Assembly (NCBI GenBank): GCA_028874905.1
Contig: JAPPGZ010000086.1
Coordinates: 1 to 54,234 of the forward strand
Origin: Gemmatimonadota bacterium
Lineage (GTDB): Bacteria > Gemmatimonadota > Gemmatimonadetes > Longimicrobiales > Gaopeijiaceae
DNA length: 54,234 nt
Direction of reading: 5' to 3'
Shown: one piece after another, positions 51,408-54,234 of the stretch
Position numbering within the stretch: the stretch's first letter is position 1
Layout: every line of letters begins with the position of its first letter
Program-made: the position numbers and the translations under genes
Notes under the pieces: model-generated
What the model saw: the letters and a program-made list of their open reading frames with translations, nothing else
The model's database searches: none
Told to the model about the DNA's origin: nothing

Positions 51408-52864
51408 GGCTGGCGCTCGAAGATCAGATCGCGCACCCGCACGCCCGTCACCGTAAAGCCGCTTACCCGTCCCGCCCCGTCCCGCACGAAGCGCACCTCG
51501 GGCAGGAACCACTGATCGCCCGTGAATTCATCCTCACCGGTGGGCATGAGCACGCTCGGGTCGTTGCGCCAGTGGCTGGCGACCAGCCGTCCCTCGCCGT
51601 TCACCTTCAGATCGTAGGTGCTGTCCAGCTCTGGACTGCGATAGCTGCCCTCGTACTCCCGCAGCTGTTCGGCCGTCAGGCTCGGGCCCTCCGCGTCGGG
51701 CTCGGGTTCGGGGGCTTCCGGCGCCTCCGCCATGAGGTCGCCGATGTAGACCTCGGCCACCCTGCGTGCGCGCCCGGCCGGGTCGCAGTCCGAGACGTTG
51801 CAGAAGATGGCGATCGAGAGGTTCTGCTCCGGGAAGCGCGTGAAGTTCGTGCGGTAGCCCACCCACGAGCCCCCGTGGCCGAACGTCGTCAGCCCGCGGT
51901 AGTCCCCGACCGAGAGCCCATAGGCGTATTCGAGCGTGTCGCCGCCGGTGAGCACGCCCGGTTGCACCATCGTGCGCAGCATCTCCTCGCCGCCTACCTG
52001 TGCCGTTTCGTAGTTGCGCATCCAGCGGATGAAGTCGTCGATCGAGGTGTGCAGTGACGAGGAAGCGAGCGCCGTGAGCTGATTCGGCAGCCGCTGAAAG
52101 CCCTCGCCTTCGGTCTCGCCCTCGCCCAGGCCCTCGGCCAGGCCCATCGGCGCGTACGACTCCGCCCGTCCGGGCACCACCTCCAGGTAGTCGTCCGAAA
52201 AATGCGTCCGCGTCATTCCCAGCGGCCCGAAGATCCGCGACTCGGTGTACTCGCGAAACGTCATTCCCGACTGCACCTCGATCACGCGCGCCAGCAGGTT
52301 GTAGCCCGTGTTGGAATACGCGTACTCGGAGTTCGGCGGGAAGTTGATCGCCTGCTGGTGTTGGAGCATGCGCAGGATCTTCTCGAACGAGATCACGTCC
52401 GTGAAGCCGATCCCCCCGAGCGCCATCGTGTGGGGCCAGTCCCGGATCCCGCTCGTGTGGTGGATCAGGTGCCGGGCCGTGATGACCGCGCCGAAGTCCG
52501 GCAACTCGGGAACGTAGGTGCGCACATCGGCGTCCAGGTCCAGGTTGCCTTCGGATTGGAGGAGGAGGGCGGCGATCGCCCCGAATTGTTTGGATATCGA
52601 CGCGATGTCGAAAACCGTTCCCGGGGTGATGGGAATGCCGTGATCCATGTGCGCGGTGCCGTAACCCGCGCGATGCACCACTTCGCCGCCCATCACGACC
52701 CCCACGGCCGCGCCGGGACGGTCACCTGCCAGGTCGGCGAAGATGGCGTCGATTCTGGGATCGGTGGGACCGTCCGACGCGTCAGGTTGTGGCGCGCACC
52801 CGGCGAGCACGGCGGCCGGGAGCGCGGCCAGGACGGCTGTCGCCACGAGAGGCTTCCGGTTCAT
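51404..52864 (-). CDS. beta-lactamase-fold (class C/PF00144) serine hydrolase lipoprotein
   Basis: A 486-residue lipoprotein (MNRKPLVATAVLAALPAAVL then AGC) of the beta-lactamase/transpeptidase-like family. Motifs: IASISKQFGAIAALLLQ with the SxxK nucleophile, the YSN motif in YAYSNTGYNLLARVIEV, and HGG in TTFGHGGSWVGYR in place of KTG. A C-terminal lipocalin-like extension (about 400-486) follows. Such proteins are usually D-aminopeptidases, esterases or penicillin-binding relatives; true beta-lactamase activity is uncertain. The ATG at 52864 is chosen for the signal. It is translationally coupled to the potassium channel gene. No BlaI box is visible upstream. Confidence 0.88.
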   Translation of the reverse strand: MNRKPLVATAVLAALPAAVLAGCAPQPDASDGPTDPRIDAIFADLAGDRPGAAVGVVMGGEVVHRAGYGTAHMDHGIPITPGTVFDIASISKQFGAIAALLLQSEGNLDLDADVRTYVPELPDFGAVITARHLIHHTSGIRDWPHTMALGGIGFTDVISFEKILRMLQHQQAINFPPNSEYAYSNTGYNLLARVIEVQSGMTFREYTESRIFGPLGMTRTHFSDDYLEVVPGRAESYAPMGLAEGLGEGETEGEGFQRLPNQLTALASSSLHTSIDDFIRWMRNYETAQVGGEEMLRTMVQPGVLTGGDTLEYAYGLSVGDYRGLTTFGHGGSWVGYRTNFTRFPEQNLSIAIFCNVSDCDPAGRARRVAEVYIGDLMAEAPEAPEPEPDAEGPSLTAEQLREYEGSYRSPELDSTYDLKVNGEGRLVASHWRNDPSVLMPTGEDEFTGDQWFLPEVRFVRDGAGRVSGFTVTGVRVRDLIFERQP

Positions 52865-52971
52865 GACTGCGACTCCTTCATGTCGAGGAACGTGGATACA
52901 GGTTGCCACGGTGGCGCGAGCCTGCGACGATTGCAATAGGACTCGCGTTCCCCCGGAGGTCCAACCGCTCC

Positions 52972-54216
52972 ATGCCCGGTCTTGCCGCCAAGCTGATGAA
53001 GCGTCGCGTGCCGCACGTCCTGGCGATCTACGCGGGCGCGTCGTGGGGTCTGGTCGAGTTCATGGCCTTCGCCGTCGACGAGTTTCTCCTGTCACCCCAC
53101 TGGACCAGGGTGGTGATGGTCGGGGTGCTTCTGATCCTGCCGAGCGTGCTGATGCTCGCCTGGTTCCATGGCGCCCCGGGCCGTGACGAGATGGCGAGGG
53201 TCGAGAAGGTCGGGATACCTGCCAACCTGGCGTTTGCCGTGGTCGTGCTGTGGGCGCTGTTCGACGGCGAGGATCTGGGTGCCGCCACGACCTCCGTATC
53301 GGTGGAGACCGAGGACGGCGAGACGGTGGAGCGTGTCATCCCCAAAACGGAATTCCGGAAACGCACCGCAGTCTTCCCACTCGACCTGGGTCCCGGACTC
53401 GGAGATGACGACGCCTGGCTCGCGTACGCGGTGCCGGTGGCGCTGCTCTACGACCTCATGCCGGACGACTTCTTCGAACCGGTCTCCTTCCAGTCGTTCG
53501 GCCACCGGCTTTCGGGCCTGGGATTCCCGAATCTGCTGGGCGTGCCGCTGGCGTTGAAGCGAGAGGTTTCCGAGGAGCTTCATGTCGAATTCATGGCGAC
53601 GGGTCTCATCGACAGGACCGACAACCGGTATCGTGTGGAGCTGGCGGTGTACGAGGTCGACACCGGCGCGTTGGCCGGTGAGACTGCCCGCGAGGGACCC
53701 GACCTCCTTGAGCTCGTCGACCAGTTGTCGGTGGGCGCCAAGGAAGTGCTGAAGATCCCCGCCCGCGGCGGTATCGAAGACCTGCCCGCCCGCGAGCGGC
53801 TGACCGCGAATGCGGCCGCCATGGAGGAGTTCGGACGCGGGTTTGCGAAGATTGTCGTGGAGGGGGATCTCCCCGCGTCGCTGCAACATGTCGACGCGGC
53901 CACGACCCTGGACCCCACGTTTGCCGTCGCACAGCACCTGCTCTCGAGTTTGCTCCTTAACGACAACCGGCCGCGCGAGGCCGTGGCCCCGTTGCAGGCG
54001 GCGCTGGACCACCTGTACCGGTTTCCGGAACGCGTGCGCTTCCAGGTGAAGTCCGACTACTACTTCGCGACCCAACAGACCGACAAGGCCTGGGGCGTCC
54101 TGGGAATGTGGGTTGAACTCTACCCCGAGGACCTGCTCGCCCTGCGCAACTATGTGTTTGTGCAGCGCATGCGCGGTGATGGGACAGCGCTCCGTGAACC
54201 AAGAGTATCAAGGTAA
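52972..54216 (+). CDS. membrane protein with helical (TPR-like) repeats
   Basis: A 414-residue product from the ATG at 52972 (GGAGGT upstream). Three N-terminal hydrophobic segments (about 15-32, 43-63, 80-97), an outer or inner domain of about 180 residues with no motif I recognise, and a C-terminal helical repeat region (LQHVDAATTLDPTFAVAQHL, PREAVAPLQAALDHLYRFPE, YFATQQTDKAWGVLGMWVEL) like TPRs. The arrangement of membrane helices before TPRs recalls the C-terminal half of TPR-bearing kinases or cyclase-like regulators. The repeat region stops abruptly after FVQRMRGDGTALREPRVSR, just where base composition becomes more AT-rich near the window end, so a frameshift or truncation is possible. 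Confidence 0.65.
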   Translation: MPGLAAKLMKRRVPHVLAIYAGASWGLVEFMAFAVDEFLLSPHWTRVVMVGVLLILPSVLMLAWFHGAPGRDEMARVEKVGIPANLAFAVVVLWALFDGEDLGAATTSVSVETEDGETVERVIPKTEFRKRTAVFPLDLGPGLGDDDAWLAYAVPVALLYDLMPDDFFEPVSFQSFGHRLSGLGFPNLLGVPLALKREVSEELHVEFMATGLIDRTDNRYRVELAVYEVDTGALAGETAREGPDLLELVDQLSVGAKEVLKIPARGGIEDLPARERLTANAAAMEEFGRGFAKIVVEGDLPASLQHVDAATTLDPTFAVAQHLLSSLLLNDNRPREAVAPLQAALDHLYRFPERVRFQVKSDYYFATQQTDKAWGVLGMWVELYPEDLLALRNYVFVQRMRGDGTALREPRVSR

Positions 54217-54234
54217 GGAATCGTCTAAGTTCAA

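Noticed and set aside
52865..52971. Search for a BlaI box upstream of the beta-lactamase-fold hydrolase
   Set aside because: No ACTA-N6-TAGT or GACTAC element is present, so there is no sequence reason to place it under the BlaI repressor at 47493-47912.

Overview
The window is GC-rich, gene-dense DNA from a diderm bacterium: it encodes lipoproteins, an OmpA-type protein, a DUF5916 outer-membrane protein and Tat-type signal peptides. The gene content (DUF5916 protein, PurSQL-type purine enzymes, RqcH/NFACT, PgpH-PhoH-YbeY, many exported proteins) is compatible with Gemmatimonadota or a related environmental lineage. That placement is inference from gene content, not a phylogeny. No tRNA, rRNA, CRISPR array or intact transposase was seen, and no gene-free stretch exceeds 300 bases.

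Region 1 (1-2740) looks like the edge of an accessory segment. It holds the last codons of a tyrosine integrase, a dienelactone hydrolase cut off just after its nucleophile and pointing at the integrase, a polytopic membrane protein with a degenerate channel-like pore, and an AbrB/Doc-type toxin-antitoxin pair. Region 2 (2760-14906, minus strand) is one tightly overlapping operon: truA-htrA (a single reading frame), purB, purC, psd, pssA, purS, purQ, purL, purF and an M19 dipeptidase. It joins IMP/AMP synthesis to phosphatidylethanolamine synthesis. Region 3 (15053-20433, plus) carries trpD and trpCFBA, separated by a divergent lexA. No trpE/trpG lies here.

Region 4 (20471-25228) has rqcH, a yqeK-like HD phosphohydrolase, a LytR_C protein, lepB and rlmN. 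Region 5 (25377-34900, plus) is a near-continuous run: aspS, phoH, pgpH, ybeY, mgtE, meaB and the large subunit of a methylmalonyl-CoA mutase. Region 6 (35089-37895) is an NtrC/NtrY-like two-component pair that ends nose-to-nose with an OmpA-family gene, the two TAG stops sharing one CTAG.

Region 7 (39558-43894) has a His/Met-rich outer-membrane protein, a small His/Cys-rich exported protein and the DUF5916 protein. Region 8 (43944-54216) holds a small membrane protein, a PhnB-like VOC protein, an MpaB/rubber-oxygenase-like protein, a BlaI/M56 (BlaR1-like) regulatory operon with its own operator, a PKD-trypsin lipoprotein, a TrkA-type potassium channel, a beta-lactamase-fold serine hydrolase lipoprotein and a membrane protein with helical repeats at the window end.

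The most interesting signal is an 18-bp motif, consensus TGTAAACCAAAGTTTACA. It occurs as a tandem pair at the junction of truA and htrA (14091-14129) and again as a tandem pair at the start of the His/Met-rich outer-membrane gene (40607-40657), all four copies in the same orientation relative to the gene. This suggests an unnamed envelope-stress or metal regulon. The BlaI operator (two ACTA-N6-TAGT boxes) controlling an uncharacterised exported protein instead of a beta-lactamase is the second.
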